From Litchfieldella qijiaojingensis (GTDB lineage: Bacteria > Pseudomonadota > Gammaproteobacteria > Pseudomonadales > Halomonadaceae), in the NCBI RefSeq assembly GCF_014651875.1, contig NZ_BMXS01000020.1, positions 18,173-82,172 on the forward strand: a DNA stretch of 64,000 bases. Reading direction: 5' to 3'. Positions 7,791 to 17,401 of this stretch are shown piece after piece. Numbering within the stretch: position 1 is the stretch's first letter; each line of letters opens with the position of its first letter. The notes beneath the pieces were generated by a model, which was given only the letters and a program-made list of their open reading frames with translations, had not been told where the DNA came from and searched no databases. Position numbers and translations under genes: made by a program.

Positions 7791-9119
7791 TCAGAGTTCC
7801 TTGCCGGCTTGCCACTCCTTCCAGGCAAGAGTCGAGCGCACGCCCAGGCCGAGGAACGGTTCGGGTGGATTGGCAGCGGGTTTGGGTTGTTCCAGCATGA
7901 TATCGAGCAGTTCGCTCTCGACGCCGAGCGCGTACTCGGCGATCAACTTTCCGGAGATCGTGCCGCGCGTCAGGCCCAGTCCGTTCTGGCAGACGGCACT
8001 GTAGACGCCCGGGGCGATCTCGCCGAACGGCGTGCCTCCGTTGCGGGTCAGGCACAGTGCGCCTCCCCAGGTGTATTCCAGTTCGACTCCCCGCAGCATG
8101 GGGAAGCGCCTGTCGAACGAGCGTCGATGGGCGGCGCGCACGCTTTCCAGCGTTCCTCCGTTAGCCCGAACACTCGGGTTATAGGTGAAAGAGTTGCGGA
8201 TGCAGATGCGCCCGCCTCCCATACGCCGCACCGTCGTGCCCATCGGGTCGGCCGGGATCAATCCCCAGCTTTCCTCACCGCCCAGGTCCGCTCGCTCCTG
8301 CTCGTTGAGGGGCCGGGTCAGGCTGCCGTAGGTGTAGACGGGCAGGAGGCGCCCCTTGAGCCCGAGCTGGCCGAACTGGGCGGCATAGGCGTTGTTGGCG
8401 AGCACCAGCCGGGGCGCCTTGAGTCGCCCCGTGTCGGTGACCAGCGTATGAGGCTTGCCGACGTTGATCTCGCGGACGGGACTGTCCTCGTAGAGGCGGA
8501 CGTTCTCCGGCAAGCTGGTGCCGAGTCCACGTACCAGCGCAGCCGGCTGAACCAGCACGGCGCCTGGCGCATGCAGTCCGGCCCGATAGAAGTCGGTGCC
8601 GGTCACCGCCTGCATCTCCCGGGCATCGAGTTCGCGGTAGGGCTCGCCGAGAGCACTGAGCCCCTTGGCGAAGGTTTCCAGGGCGCGCAGCCCATGCGCC
8701 TCCACCGCCCCATGCAACTTGCCTTGCTCACGCCAGTCGCACTCGATCGCATGGCGCTGCACGATCTCACGCATGTAGTCGATCGCCCCCCGGTTGAGCT
8801 GGATGAGCTTGCGATCGGCCGACTGATCGCCGGTGTAACTATGCGAATTCAGGTTATGCGGCAAGTCCACCATGAAACCGGAATTGCGCCCGGCGGCGCC
8901 GAAACCGACACGCCGGGCATCCACTAGGGCGATGGCGGCGTTCGGCTGCAGCTCGGCCAGCCGCCGAGCGGCGGCCAGGCCGGCCAGCCCCGCCCCCAGC
9001 ACCACCCAGTCTGCCTTCACTTCCCCTTGAAGTGGTGTCGAAGCGGGCGGCGGGGGCAGTGTCTCGTACCAGCCACAACGCCCGTCGTTCTGGGGCAGGA
9101 AATGGCATGTCAGCTGCAT
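7791..9119 (-). CDS. FAD-dependent amine/D-amino acid oxidoreductase (DAO family)
   Basis: The 442-residue protein carries a dinucleotide-binding motif, VVLGAGLAGLAAARRL at residues 39-54, followed by the DAO-family signature GRNSGFMVDLPHNL and a C-terminal GLGLTRGTISGKL region. The N-terminal extension (HFLPQNDGRCGWYETLPP) is typical of PuuB-like oxidases. Gamma-glutamylputrescine oxidation is therefore an alternative. Lying between the DapA-family and ALDH genes, it more likely oxidises cis-4-hydroxy-D-proline to the pyrroline. A GGAG box precedes the ATG. Gaps of about 25 bases on both sides indicate one transcript. Confidence 0.75.
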   Translation of the reverse strand: MQLTCHFLPQNDGRCGWYETLPPPPASTPLQGEVKADWVVLGAGLAGLAAARRLAELQPNAAIALVDARRVGFGAAGRNSGFMVDLPHNLNSHSYTGDQSADRKLIQLNRGAIDYMREIVQRHAIECDWREQGKLHGAVEAHGLRALETFAKGLSALGEPYRELDAREMQAVTGTDFYRAGLHAPGAVLVQPAALVRGLGTSLPENVRLYEDSPVREINVGKPHTLVTDTGRLKAPRLVLANNAYAAQFGQLGLKGRLLPVYTYGSLTRPLNEQERADLGGEESWGLIPADPMGTTVRRMGGGRICIRNSFTYNPSVRANGGTLESVRAAHRRSFDRRFPMLRGVELEYTWGGALCLTRNGGTPFGEIAPGVYSAVCQNGLGLTRGTISGKLIAEYALGVESELLDIMLEQPKPAANPPEPFLGLGVRSTLAWKEWQAGKEL

Positions 9120-9143
9120 GGGGCGAATCTCCAGCGCAAGATG

Positions 9144-10034
9144 TCAGCCGCGGTGTTGAACCAGGGCATCATAGGTACGCCGGAAGCTGGCCTTCTCGGC
9201 TTCGCTCAGCGGTAGCAGCGGGGCCCGCGCAGGCCCAACAGACAGACCCGCCAGTTCACAGCCGTGCTTGATGTACTGGCAGAACTTGCCGCCCTGCTCG
9301 AGCAGGTTGAGCATCGGCAACAGCCGCATGGCGAGTTCCCGGCCGGCGACAAAGTCCTGGTCGACGACACAGGCCTGGTACAGCGCCACGTGTTCGGGGG
9401 CCAGGAAGTTGGAGGCGCCGCAGACCCAGCTCCGCGCCCCCCAGACGAAGAACTCCAGCACCTGGTCGTCCATGCCGCAACTCAGTTGCAGCTGATCACG
9501 GAACTCGGTCGCCAGCGCATGCATCCGCTCGATCGAGCCGGTGCTTTCCTTGATCGCCTGGAAGTTCGGACGCTCGCGTAGGGCCTCGATGAACTCGAGG
9601 CTCATCGGGGTGCCGGTGCGGTCGGGAAAGTTGTAGAGCATGATCGGCATGTCGAGGGCATCGTCGACACGACGGACATGGGTCAGCAACTCTTCCTGTG
9701 TCGGCTGGCAATAATAGGGAGCCGCCACGAGAATGGCATCGAAACCGGCAGTCTTGGCATGCTGGCCAAGCTCCAGGCTGTCCTCGGTCGTGGTGGCATT
9801 GATGCCCGCCATGATCGGGATGCGGCCCTTGGCATGGCCGGCCACGAAGTCGAAGACCTGCTTGCGTTCTTCCTTGCTGAGGGCATAGTACTCGCCGGTC
9901 GTGCCGCCGATGATCAGGCCATGCACCCCTTGGTCGATCAGCGTGTCGACCACCTTCCCCAGCGTGTCGAGCTCAATGGAGCCGCCCTGGGCGAAAGGAG
10001 TTACGACGGGTGTCCAGATACCATCGAAGTTCAT
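9144..10034 (-). CDS. DapA-family lyase (probable 1-pyrroline-4-hydroxy-2-carboxylate deaminase)
   Basis: The 296-residue protein has the class I aldolase landmarks of the dihydrodipicolinate synthase family: GGTTGEYYAL (43-52), Tyr134 in YNFPDRTG and Schiff-base Lys162 in IKESTG. The ATG at 10034 begins the family start MNFDGIWTPVVTPF; upstream codons are not family-like. DapA itself belongs to lysine synthesis, but next to a FAD oxidase and an ALDH in a hydroxyproline-type operon, deamination of pyrroline-4-hydroxy-2-carboxylate to 2-oxoglutarate semialdehyde is the better call. It has the same length and the same catalytic residue numbers as the homologue at 55123-56013. Confidence 0.75.
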   Translation of the reverse strand: MNFDGIWTPVVTPFAQGGSIELDTLGKVVDTLIDQGVHGLIIGGTTGEYYALSKEERKQVFDFVAGHAKGRIPIMAGINATTTEDSLELGQHAKTAGFDAILVAAPYYCQPTQEELLTHVRRVDDALDMPIMLYNFPDRTGTPMSLEFIEALRERPNFQAIKESTGSIERMHALATEFRDQLQLSCGMDDQVLEFFVWGARSWVCGASNFLAPEHVALYQACVVDQDFVAGRELAMRLLPMLNLLEQGGKFCQYIKHGCELAGLSVGPARAPLLPLSEAEKASFRRTYDALVQHRG

Positions 10035-10133
10035 GAAATCACCTTGTGATTGTTTGCTGGAAGATTGGTCGGTAAAACTGATGGTAAGCGGGCAACTTCG
10101 CCCCGAAAAAGCAACATTTAATCCCGGCAAATC

Positions 10134-10154
10134 ATGACCAGACGTTATGGTCAT
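10134..10154. promoter_or_regulatory. Inverted repeat upstream of the catabolic operon (possible operator)
   Basis: ATGACCA and TGGTCAT face each other across 7 bases, about 100 bases upstream of the DapA-family start and just past the end of the AraC-type gene. It is a plausible site for that regulator, although AraC proteins more often bind direct repeats. Confidence 0.3.
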
Positions 10155-10234
10155 ACCTTCGTAGCAAAGCGCCACGCGGTGCCGACAGGTCGATGTGGAA
10201 TGCTTATCCCTTACGAAAAGTCAGGCCAAAGACT

Positions 10235-11269
10235 TCAGGACTGGCGCTGCCTTCGGAACTTCGCGGGGGCGACATGAAAGAATTGGCGGAAGCAATGACG
10301 GAAGTGGGTAATACTGGTAAAACCACTGGCCACCGCGATATCGGCAATGGACTTGTTGGTCTGCTGCAGCAGTTGCCGAGCGTAAGTCACGCGGAGCTCA
10401 ATATAGTAGCGGGACGGGGAGGCATCGACATAACGACTGAAGAGCCGTTCGAGCTGACGACGGGAGATGTTGACCCAGCGGGCTATCTCGTCCACCGAAA
10501 GAGGTTCGTCGATATTGTTATGCATCAGCTCCAGTGCCAGTTTCAGGGCTTGCGGCAGGGTAGGATCACGATCGAGGCTCAGGACGGAAACATCCATCAC
10601 CTCTTGAGTCTTGTCACAATTGAGTATTTCCTCGATCGCATCGACAAAGCTCTGGTCATGATCACGTCTCAACCAGTCCAGCATCATGGAGAGCGAGCTA
10701 TTGGCACCGGCGCAGCTGATCCGTTTCCTGTCCAGCACATAGGAATGCCTGGACAGGCGTACGCCGGGAAATGACTCGATCAGCATGGCCCGGGAGTCGG
10801 GATGTATTGCACAGTCATGGCCATCCAGCACTCCCGCATCGGCAAGAAAGAAGGAGCCGTTCCACAGCCCTCCCAAGGTCGTGCCTGCGGCATCGAAGCT
10901 GCGTAGCGTGGAGCGGATCAATGGCGAGCTCTGCAAGCGCACACGGAAGCCACCACACATGATGAGCAGGTCCAGCCGTTGTTCCTGAAGCCCCGATAGC
11001 TGGCAATCCGTCGAGATGGAGGTGCCCAGATCGCTGACGACCAAATCGCTCGTTGCACCGACCACCAGTACCTCGACCAGCGGTTCCCGAGTCATCAGGT
11101 TGGCGGTTACCAAGGCATCCACCGCTCCGGCGAAGGCCATCAAAGAGAAGTTATCCAGGAGCACGAACGCCACTCGTCGCACCGCAGGACACGGCCTTGA
11201 ATCCTCCTCCGCGTTGAGGTGTGCCATGTTCTTGCGTTTCAACAAGCTCTTGAAGGAGGCGCTCATCAT
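10235..11269 (-). CDS. GlxA-type AraC-family transcriptional regulator
   Basis: The 344-residue protein has an N-terminal DJ-1/PfpI-like domain (VAFVLLDNFSLMAFAGAVDA through LGGLWNGSFFLADAGVLDG) and a C-terminal AraC domain with two helix-turn-helix units (SVDEIARWVNISRRQLERLF, then SIADIAVASGFTSITHFRHC). I use the ATG-ATG pair at 11269 because GGAG lies 4 bases upstream; the ATG at 11227 lacks such a box. It sits at the head of the hydroxyproline-type operon in the same orientation, so it is the probable activator. Many members of this subfamily regulate catabolism of amines, betaines and carnitine. Confidence 0.88.
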   Translation of the reverse strand: MMSASFKSLLKRKNMAHLNAEEDSRPCPAVRRVAFVLLDNFSLMAFAGAVDALVTANLMTREPLVEVLVVGATSDLVVSDLGTSISTDCQLSGLQEQRLDLLIMCGGFRVRLQSSPLIRSTLRSFDAAGTTLGGLWNGSFFLADAGVLDGHDCAIHPDSRAMLIESFPGVRLSRHSYVLDRKRISCAGANSSLSMMLDWLRRDHDQSFVDAIEEILNCDKTQEVMDVSVLSLDRDPTLPQALKLALELMHNNIDEPLSVDEIARWVNISRRQLERLFSRYVDASPSRYYIELRVTYARQLLQQTNKSIADIAVASGFTSITHFRHCFRQFFHVAPAKFRRQRQS

Positions 11270-11467
11270 GTCACTCCAGGGGCCCCGACAACGTCGCATG
11301 TCAAGCATGCATCAATGGTTGAGGGAGAATTACGGCTGTTGTCCTGTGTCGCTTTTGGATAACCTGAAAGATACGGGTGCAGCGTCTTTTCCATGATCCG
11401 TAGTCTATGTTCCGGCCGATTATCGCTGACATCGACTTTTTTTCCAGGATGTTGATAACTTTTCATT

Positions 11468-12442
11468 ATGACAACACACACCGATCCCGATCAGAGGCTG
11501 CTCAAGATGCCATCGCTGCGCGCGGTGAGATCCTTCGTGGCGGCGGCCAAGTATCAGAACTTCACCCGAGCCGCCGAGGCACTGTGCGTCACTCAAGCGG
11601 CCATCAGCCGGCAGATCCGTGAGCTCGAGAGCTACCTGGGTACCGAACTGTTCAAACGTACGGGGCGGTCAATAGAACTGACCAAGGCCGGCTCGATCTT
11701 CTTCGATGCGGCGCAACTGTCGTTCATCAATATCGCCCAGGCCGCGGAACGTATTCGTCAGGACCACGGCAACACCAGTAAGCGAGTCCTCACACTCTGT
11801 TGCTCTCCCGCTTTCTCGGCACTGTGGATGTCACGTCGGCTGCCGAGCTTCTTCAGTGCCAACCCGGATATCGACCTCAACCTGATCACCACCCAGAATT
11901 TCCTCTCCATGGAGCCCGGCGTGCTACCCGATATCTTCATCACCAAGATGGCCAAGGTGCGAGAGGGGTATCACAGTCATCCTCTGTTCCACGATGTCAT
12001 TTATCCGATCTGCACCCCGCGTTACCTTGAGCAGCATCCCGAGATACGCAGCCTTGAAGGGTTGCGAGATGGCGTGCTGTTGAATCTCAGCCCCTATGGC
12101 CGCTCCCAGGTCGCCGAGCACGTGGACTGGGGGGTCTGGCTGGCCATCCATGATATCGACATCGAGAGCCGTTCCCGGGACAGCCTTCATTTCTTCAATG
12201 CCAATGACTACAACATGTTGGTGCAGATGGTACTCAATGATCAGGGGGTGGCCTTGGGTTGGGACCACCTCATCGGTCCGCTGGTCGACCAAGGCCAGCT
12301 GGTCAGGCCGGTCGAACAGAAGGTCGTACTGGAGGACACGCACCATTACATGGCCTACCGCGAGGACAAGGAGGACGACGAGGCACTGGGCCGCTTCCGA
12401 GACTGGTTCATGGACCAAAGCGGCGTGCCGACAGCCACCTGA
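11468..12442 (+). CDS. LysR-family transcriptional regulator (GcvA-like)
   Basis: The 324-residue protein opens with the LysR winged helix (FTRAAEALCVTQAAISRQIR) and an SFVAAAKYQNFTRAA segment typical of the GcvA group, followed by an effector-binding domain. It is divergent from the AraC-type gene (198 bases between starts) and may regulate the catabolic operon to its left or be independent. An ATG at 11510 (MPSLRAVRSF) is an alternative start that matches the usual N-terminus better. Confidence 0.88.
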   Translation: MTTHTDPDQRLLKMPSLRAVRSFVAAAKYQNFTRAAEALCVTQAAISRQIRELESYLGTELFKRTGRSIELTKAGSIFFDAAQLSFINIAQAAERIRQDHGNTSKRVLTLCCSPAFSALWMSRRLPSFFSANPDIDLNLITTQNFLSMEPGVLPDIFITKMAKVREGYHSHPLFHDVIYPICTPRYLEQHPEIRSLEGLRDGVLLNLSPYGRSQVAEHVDWGVWLAIHDIDIESRSRDSLHFFNANDYNMLVQMVLNDQGVALGWDHLIGPLVDQGQLVRPVEQKVVLEDTHHYMAYREDKEDDEALGRFRDWFMDQSGVPTAT

Positions 12443-12487
12443 GGCCTTAGGGTCTGGCGGGCAGGTGATGCGCCAGGCACCGGAACC

Positions 12488-12712
12488 TCACGTCAGGCCC
12501 AGATCACCTACCTCCTTGGGAACGGTATCCAGCAACCATTCGCGGAAGGCGCGAGCCCCGCGCCGTCGCGCCCACCTGGGTGAACCACTGTTGCCAGCTC
12601 ATCCAGTCTTGGTCGGTGTCCTCCAGCGACAACAGGGTGCAGTCATACAGCGCCTCGGGGGCCAAGGTGAAGCTGAGATGGCGTGCCGCCGTATCTTCGA
12701 TGCCTATGCCAA
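12488..12712 (-). pseudogene. Decayed LysR-family regulator fragment
   Basis: Minus-strand frames read a LysR effector-domain segment (LSLEDTDQDWMSWQQWFTQV) and, after a frame change, a typical C-terminus (RAFREWLLDTVPKEVGDLGL then stop at 12488-12490). The DNA-binding half and much of the effector domain are missing. It lies downstream of uxuA in the same orientation and slightly overlaps its 3' end, suggesting a regulator gene was destroyed when the cluster was joined here. Confidence 0.6.
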
Positions 12713-13879
12713 CCGCCTGACCGCCAGTTCCACCCCGCGCAGCTCCGCCAGCCCTTTCAGGCGCCCGTAGAGCGGATAGCCGGGCCGGCTATCGCGATGC
12801 TGATCGTCGAGGATGTGATGCCCATGATCGGGTCGTAGCGGCAGACGCGGCCCGCCCTCGCGTTCGCGACGACGCTCCTCGTCCACCAGCGCCTGGATCA
12901 CGCCGACCATGTCCACATCGCCGCTGAGATGATGGGCTTCATGGAAGGAACGCGGGTTCGGTGTTTCACGCTGCGTCGAGCGCAGGTGGGCAAAGTAGAT
13001 ATGCGGCCCGAAGCGCCGTGCCATCGCAACCAGATCGTTGGACTCGCTGACTCCGTAGGAGCCGGTGCACAGGGTCAGGCCATTGGCAGGACTTGGCGCG
13101 ACATCGAGGATCCACTGGGCATCCTCGGCGCTGGATACCACGCGCGGCAAACCCAGCATCGGCCGGGGCGGATCGTCGGGGTGGATCGCCAGGCGAATGC
13201 CGACCTCTTCGGCCACCGGCACGACCGCCTTGAGAAAATTTCCCAGGTTCTCGCGCAGTCGCTCGGCATCGATGTCGGCATACTCCCTCAGCACCTCGCG
13301 AAACTGTGCCAGGGTGTAGTGCTCCTCAGCGCCGGGCAGACCCGCGATGATGTTGTTGACCAACCGCTGGCGCGCCACTTCGTCCAGGCTGTTCAGATAG
13401 CGCCGCGCCTCGGCCTTCTCGGCATCACCATATTCCTGCTCGGCACCAGGGCGCGCGAGCAGGTAGAGATCGAAGGCAGCAAAGGCGTTCTGATCGAAAC
13501 GCAGCGCCAAGCCGCCGTCGGGCAGCCGCCAGGTCAGATCGGTACGCGTCCAGTCGAGCACCGGCATGAAGTTGTAGCACACGGTATCGATGCCGCAGGC
13601 CGACAGATTGCGTAGCGTCTGCTGGTAATTGGCAATGTAGGTCGAGCAGTCGCCACTCTGCTTCTTGATGTCCTCGTGCACCGGCACGCTCTCGACCACC
13701 GACCAGCGCAGACCAGCGGCCTCGATCATTCGCTTGCGTTCGGCGATGGCCTCGACCGGCCATACCTCGCCATTGGGGATCTCGTGGAGCGCTGTCACGA
13801 TCCCGGTGGCCCCGGTCTGGCGAATCTCATCCAGGTGGATGGGATCCGGGGGGCCGAACCAGCGCCAAGTGTGTTCCAT
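12704..13879 (-). CDS. uxuA: D-mannonate dehydratase, UxuA type
   Basis: The 391-residue TIM-barrel protein matches UxuA from the first residues ([20 protein letters not shown]) through [11 protein letters not shown] and the C-terminal [13 protein letters not shown] and [15 protein letters not shown]. It converts D-mannonate to 2-keto-3-deoxygluconate in hexuronate breakdown using a divalent metal. The last residues run on past the usual end, possibly because its normal terminus was replaced at the junction with the LysR remnant. It is the last gene of a leftward cluster that also contains an unrelated mannonate dehydratase (ManD, 19473-20684). Confidence 0.9.
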   Translation of the reverse strand: MEHTWRWFGPPDPIHLDEIRQTGATGIVTALHEIPNGEVWPVEAIAERKRMIEAAGLRWSVVESVPVHEDIKKQSGDCSTYIANYQQTLRNLSACGIDTVCYNFMPVLDWTRTDLTWRLPDGGLALRFDQNAFAAFDLYLLARPGAEQEYGDAEKAEARRYLNSLDEVARQRLVNNIIAGLPGAEEHYTLAQFREVLREYADIDAERLRENLGNFLKAVVPVAEEVGIRLAIHPDDPPRPMLGLPRVVSSAEDAQWILDVAPSPANGLTLCTGSYGVSESNDLVAMARRFGPHIYFAHLRSTQRETPNPRSFHEAHHLSGDVDMVGVIQALVDEERRREREGGPRLPLRPDHGHHILDDQHRDSRPGYPLYGRLKGLAELRGVELAVRRLA

Positions 13880-13963
13880 GAAAACCCTCCTAAACCAACA
13901 GGTGTTCTATGCGTTGCAGAGGAAACACCGAATAAACCGACGAGCATGCAGCAGCGCAGGGAT

Positions 13964-15430
13964 TCACTTAGTGTTTCCCAAAGCCTTCGACAGGCCCTCT
14001 TCCGTCAGAGTGCGATAGGCCACGGTCACTGTCTCGGCAAAGCCGGGCCAGCGGGCCAGCGCCGATGGAAAAACGGCATCCACCGCGAGGAAGGCTTCGA
14101 CCAGGTGCGCGGCACAATCGCCATGTTTCTCATGCAGTAAGGCAAAGGTGGCTGCCAGCGGATCGTCCACGGGATAGGCAGTGCCATGCAGATCGCGGCC
14201 TGCGGTATAGCGGATCCAGGCCGCCACGCCCAGCACCGTGCAAGGCACTTCGGCGCCAGCCTCGAGACGTGCCAACGCGCCAAGCAGCCAACGTTGAGGC
14301 AACTTCTGAGAGCCGTCCATGGCGATCTGCTGCAGGCGGTGGCGCAGGCTGTCGTTGGCGAAGCGTTCGAGCAGCGACTCGGCGTAGGCGGCCAGGTCGG
14401 TGCCTTCGGGCATATTGAGGGTTGGCGCCGCTTCGGCCAGCATGTAGCGACGCAGCAGTGCCTTCAGATCGCTGCGGCTCACCGCCTCGAAGACCGTCTC
14501 GATACCCTCCAGGGCGCCCAGATAGGCGAGCAGTGAATGGCTGCCGTTGAGCATACGCAGCTTCATGGTCTCGAAGGGCGCCACGTCGGCGACCATCTCC
14601 ACGCCGTCGGCTTCCCAGGCCGGGCGTCCGAGTGGGAAGTCGTCCTCGACCACCCACTGCGAGAAAGTCTCGCCGACTACGGCATTGGGGTCTTCGATCC
14701 CCAGCTCGGCCAGGCGCGAGAAATCGGCGTCGGTCATCGCCGGCACGATACGGTCGACCATGCTGCAGGGGAAGGCCACCTCGCGCTCGATCCACTCGGC
14801 AAGCCCCACGTCGCGTATCGCCGCCAGCTGGACCACCGCAACCCGGGTGCGCCTGCCGTTGTCGGGCATGTTGTCACACGAGAGCACCGTGAACGGCGCC
14901 AGTCCCGCTTCACGGCGGCGTGCCAGCGCCTCGACCAGCAGGCCCGGCGCCGTGCGGGGTGCCGAAGGATCGTCGATATCGGCGGCGATGGCTGGATCAC
15001 TGCGCAGTAGTTGGCCCTCGGCGGGGCTCAGGAAATAGCCCTTCTCGGTCACCGTCAACATCACGATGCGCACCGACTCGTCGCTCATTCGCGCCAGCAA
15101 CGGTTCCAGGTCACGCCCCCACTGGCCGTCGGTATCGCGGCCGGCGAACAGCGTCTCCTCGATCACGCCGATCTCACGCAGGATGACATGCCGGCTGTCG
15201 GCGTACTCTGCGACATGGTAGCGATGCCCCGCCTCGCGCAGCCCATCGACCAACGCCACGTTGGAGCGCAGGTTGGCGCTGCACACGCCCCATCCAGGAT
15301 CGCCACTACGCTGCCGATAGCGTTCCAGATAGACCGCCTGATGGGCGCGGTGGAAGGCGCCCAGCCCCAGGTGGACGATGCCGATGCGGCCGCTCGCCCC
15401 GGCCGTCGGCAAACGCTGGATATCACTCAT
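13964..15430 (-). CDS. Mannitol dehydrogenase-family oxidoreductase, probable D-fructuronate reductase (UxuB-like)
   Basis: A 488-residue polyol-specific long-chain dehydrogenase: N-terminal NAD loop IVHLGLGAFHRAHQAVYL, central VTEKGYF, and the catalytic helix around METMKLRMLNGSHS-like residues (TMKLRMLNGSHSLLAYLG), with an N-N-K/H architecture. The start at 15430 follows a GGGAGACAACC box; the frame is open upstream only because of high GC. Lying beside UxuA and ManD it most likely interconverts D-fructuronate and D-mannonate; mannitol or altronate activity is possible. Confidence 0.85.
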   Translation of the reverse strand: MSDIQRLPTAGASGRIGIVHLGLGAFHRAHQAVYLERYRQRSGDPGWGVCSANLRSNVALVDGLREAGHRYHVAEYADSRHVILREIGVIEETLFAGRDTDGQWGRDLEPLLARMSDESVRIVMLTVTEKGYFLSPAEGQLLRSDPAIAADIDDPSAPRTAPGLLVEALARRREAGLAPFTVLSCDNMPDNGRRTRVAVVQLAAIRDVGLAEWIEREVAFPCSMVDRIVPAMTDADFSRLAELGIEDPNAVVGETFSQWVVEDDFPLGRPAWEADGVEMVADVAPFETMKLRMLNGSHSLLAYLGALEGIETVFEAVSRSDLKALLRRYMLAEAAPTLNMPEGTDLAAYAESLLERFANDSLRHRLQQIAMDGSQKLPQRWLLGALARLEAGAEVPCTVLGVAAWIRYTAGRDLHGTAYPVDDPLAATFALLHEKHGDCAAHLVEAFLAVDAVFPSALARWPGFAETVTVAYRTLTEEGLSKALGNTK

Positions 15431-15477
15431 GGTTGTCTCCCTGAGTCCGGATTGCGAGGGATCGCGCAGACATTGAT

Positions 15478-16758
15478 TCATTGACCCATTATCAGATTCG
15501 GCAGCCACAGCGAGATGGCCGGCACATAGGCCACCAGCAGCAGCACGGCGATATTGCAGATCAGGAACGGCAAGATCGCGTAAGCTACCCTGAGCATCGG
15601 CAGGTTGCCGATCCCCGAGACCACGAATAGGCATACGCCCACCGGCGGCGTGGTCAGGCCGATCATCAGGTTGAGCACCGCCATCACCGCGAAGTGTACC
15701 GGGTCCATGCCCACGCCGGTGGCCACCCCCAGCAGCGCCGGGAACAGGATGATCAAGGCGGCGATGGTCTCCATGAAGGTGCCAACGAATAACAGGATCA
15801 GGTTGAGGATCAGGATCACCACGATCGGGTTCTCGCTGATGGTCAGGATCGCTCCGGCGACCATTTGTGGGATCTGCTGACTGGTCAGGATCCAGCCGAA
15901 CAGGTTGGCCAGCCCGACCAGCAGCAGCAGCGCCGAGGACGTCAGCACGGTGTCGGTGAGGATCGCCGGCAGCTTGCGCCACGAGAGCCCCTTGTAGATG
16001 TACATGCCGACCACCAGGGCATAGAGGCTGGCGACGATCGACGCCTCGGTGGGGGTGAAGAAGCCGCCGATGATGCCGTAGAGAATGATCGCCGTCATCA
16101 GCAGCGCCCAGAAGGCGGTCCGCCCCTCGCGCAGCAGTTGCAGGAACGGCACGCGGGATTCCTTGGGATAGCCGCGGCGCACGGCCAGCACGTAGACGGT
16201 GATCATCATCGCCACCCCCAGCAGCAGCCCGGGAACGGCGCCTGCCAGGAACATCCGCCCCACCGAGACGCCGGTCAGCGACCCGGCGATGATCATCGGC
16301 ACACTGGGCGGAATGATCGGGCCGATGGTCGAGGACGCGGCGGTCACCGCTGCCGCGAAGGGCTTGTCGTAGCCCGATTTGGCCATGCCGGGGATCATCA
16401 CCGAGCCGATGCTGGCAGCATCGGCCACGGCAGTGCCCGAGATCCCCCCGAAGATCATCGAGCCCCCCACGTTGGCCAGCCCCAGGCCGCCGCGGATATG
16501 GCCCATCAGGGCATTGCAGAAGCGCACGATATGCTCGGTGATGTTGCCGACATTCATCAGGTTGCCGGCCAGCACGAAGCCGGGAATGCACAACAGCACG
16601 AAGGTGTCGATGCCCGCGTACATGCGCTGCGGCACGATGGTCAGCGAGATGCCCTCCACCAGCAGATAGACCAGCGAGGCGATGCCCAGGGAAAAGGCGA
16701 TCGGCACCCCGACGAGCAGCAGCACCAGGAACACGCTGAACAGTAGGGTCACTTCCAT
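15478..16758 (-). CDS. TRAP transporter large permease of the mannonate cluster
   Basis: A 426-residue polytopic membrane protein starting MEVTLLFSVFLVLLLVGVPI, with GGISGTAVADAASIGSVMIP and IPPSVPMIIAG hairpins of the DctM family. Its start overlaps the end of the small permease gene by 10 bases, indicating coupled translation. With its neighbours it should import a hexuronate or aldonate (glucuronate, mannonate, gulonate or similar) for the enzymes of this cluster. Confidence 0.92.
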   Translation of the reverse strand: MEVTLLFSVFLVLLLVGVPIAFSLGIASLVYLLVEGISLTIVPQRMYAGIDTFVLLCIPGFVLAGNLMNVGNITEHIVRFCNALMGHIRGGLGLANVGGSMIFGGISGTAVADAASIGSVMIPGMAKSGYDKPFAAAVTAASSTIGPIIPPSVPMIIAGSLTGVSVGRMFLAGAVPGLLLGVAMMITVYVLAVRRGYPKESRVPFLQLLREGRTAFWALLMTAIILYGIIGGFFTPTEASIVASLYALVVGMYIYKGLSWRKLPAILTDTVLTSSALLLLVGLANLFGWILTSQQIPQMVAGAILTISENPIVVILILNLILLFVGTFMETIAALIILFPALLGVATGVGMDPVHFAVMAVLNLMIGLTTPPVGVCLFVVSGIGNLPMLRVAYAILPFLICNIAVLLLVAYVPAISLWLPNLIMGQ

Positions 16759-17348
16759 TGGCGCGCCTCCGGACCGGACCGGGATGCGGGGCGCCAGAGG
16801 GCGAGGAGCCCCTCGATGAAACCGATCGCGCTATACAGCAGCACCAGCGCGAACAGCACCACGGTGGAGAAGAAGATATACAGCATGGACACCTTCAGGG
16901 TGGGCGAGGTCTGCCAGACCCCGTTCTCGGCGTACTGCCAGGCATAGGGCAGGACGATGAAGGCGAAGGCCCCGACCAGCAGGCACACCAGCGCCTGATA
17001 GCCTGCCCGCGCCCGCGGTCCCAGCCAGTGGTGAAAAAGTTCGACATTGACGTGACGATGCTGGCGAATCACCACCCCTGCCGACAGCGCCACCATGTAG
17101 ATGAACAGGTAGCGCGACAGCTCCTCGGTCCAGGCCGGGGAGAACGGCAGGAACAGACGTCCCGATATCTGCAGCAGCACGGCCGCGGCGATTCCCAGCA
17201 GCGCCAGGTTGGCGAGCCAGGTGAACAGCGTGTCGAGCCAGCCGATCGCGCGACCGATCCACCCGCCGAGCCTGGGGACAGACGACAGGGCATCGAGGTT
17301 CTCGGCAACCTGACGCTCGATATCCGATTCTCGATCGAGAGCACTCAT
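16749..17348 (-). CDS. TRAP transporter small permease of the mannonate cluster
   Basis: This 199-residue protein has an acidic cytoplasmic N-terminus of about 30 residues, then four membrane helices with the DctQ pattern (FSPAWTEELSRYLFIYMVAL, then GVVIRQHRHVNVELF). The ATG at 17348 has GGAG 6 bases upstream; a GTG two codons earlier is less likely because it lies inside that spacing. Confidence 0.88.
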   Translation of the reverse strand: MSALDRESDIERQVAENLDALSSVPRLGGWIGRAIGWLDTLFTWLANLALLGIAAAVLLQISGRLFLPFSPAWTEELSRYLFIYMVALSAGVVIRQHRHVNVELFHHWLGPRARAGYQALVCLLVGAFAFIVLPYAWQYAENGVWQTSPTLKVSMLYIFFSTVVLFALVLLYSAIGFIEGLLALWRPASRSGPEARQWK

Positions 17349-17401
17349 GGGCACTCCTCACGCAAGACGGCCGGGCGGGATGCTTCCGCCCGGCGCAGGG
17401 C

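Noticed and set aside
15431..16591. Long open frame running from the mannitol-dehydrogenase-type gene back through the TRAP permease
   Set aside because: It is the high-GC shadow of the TRAP gene; protein similarity begins only at 15430.
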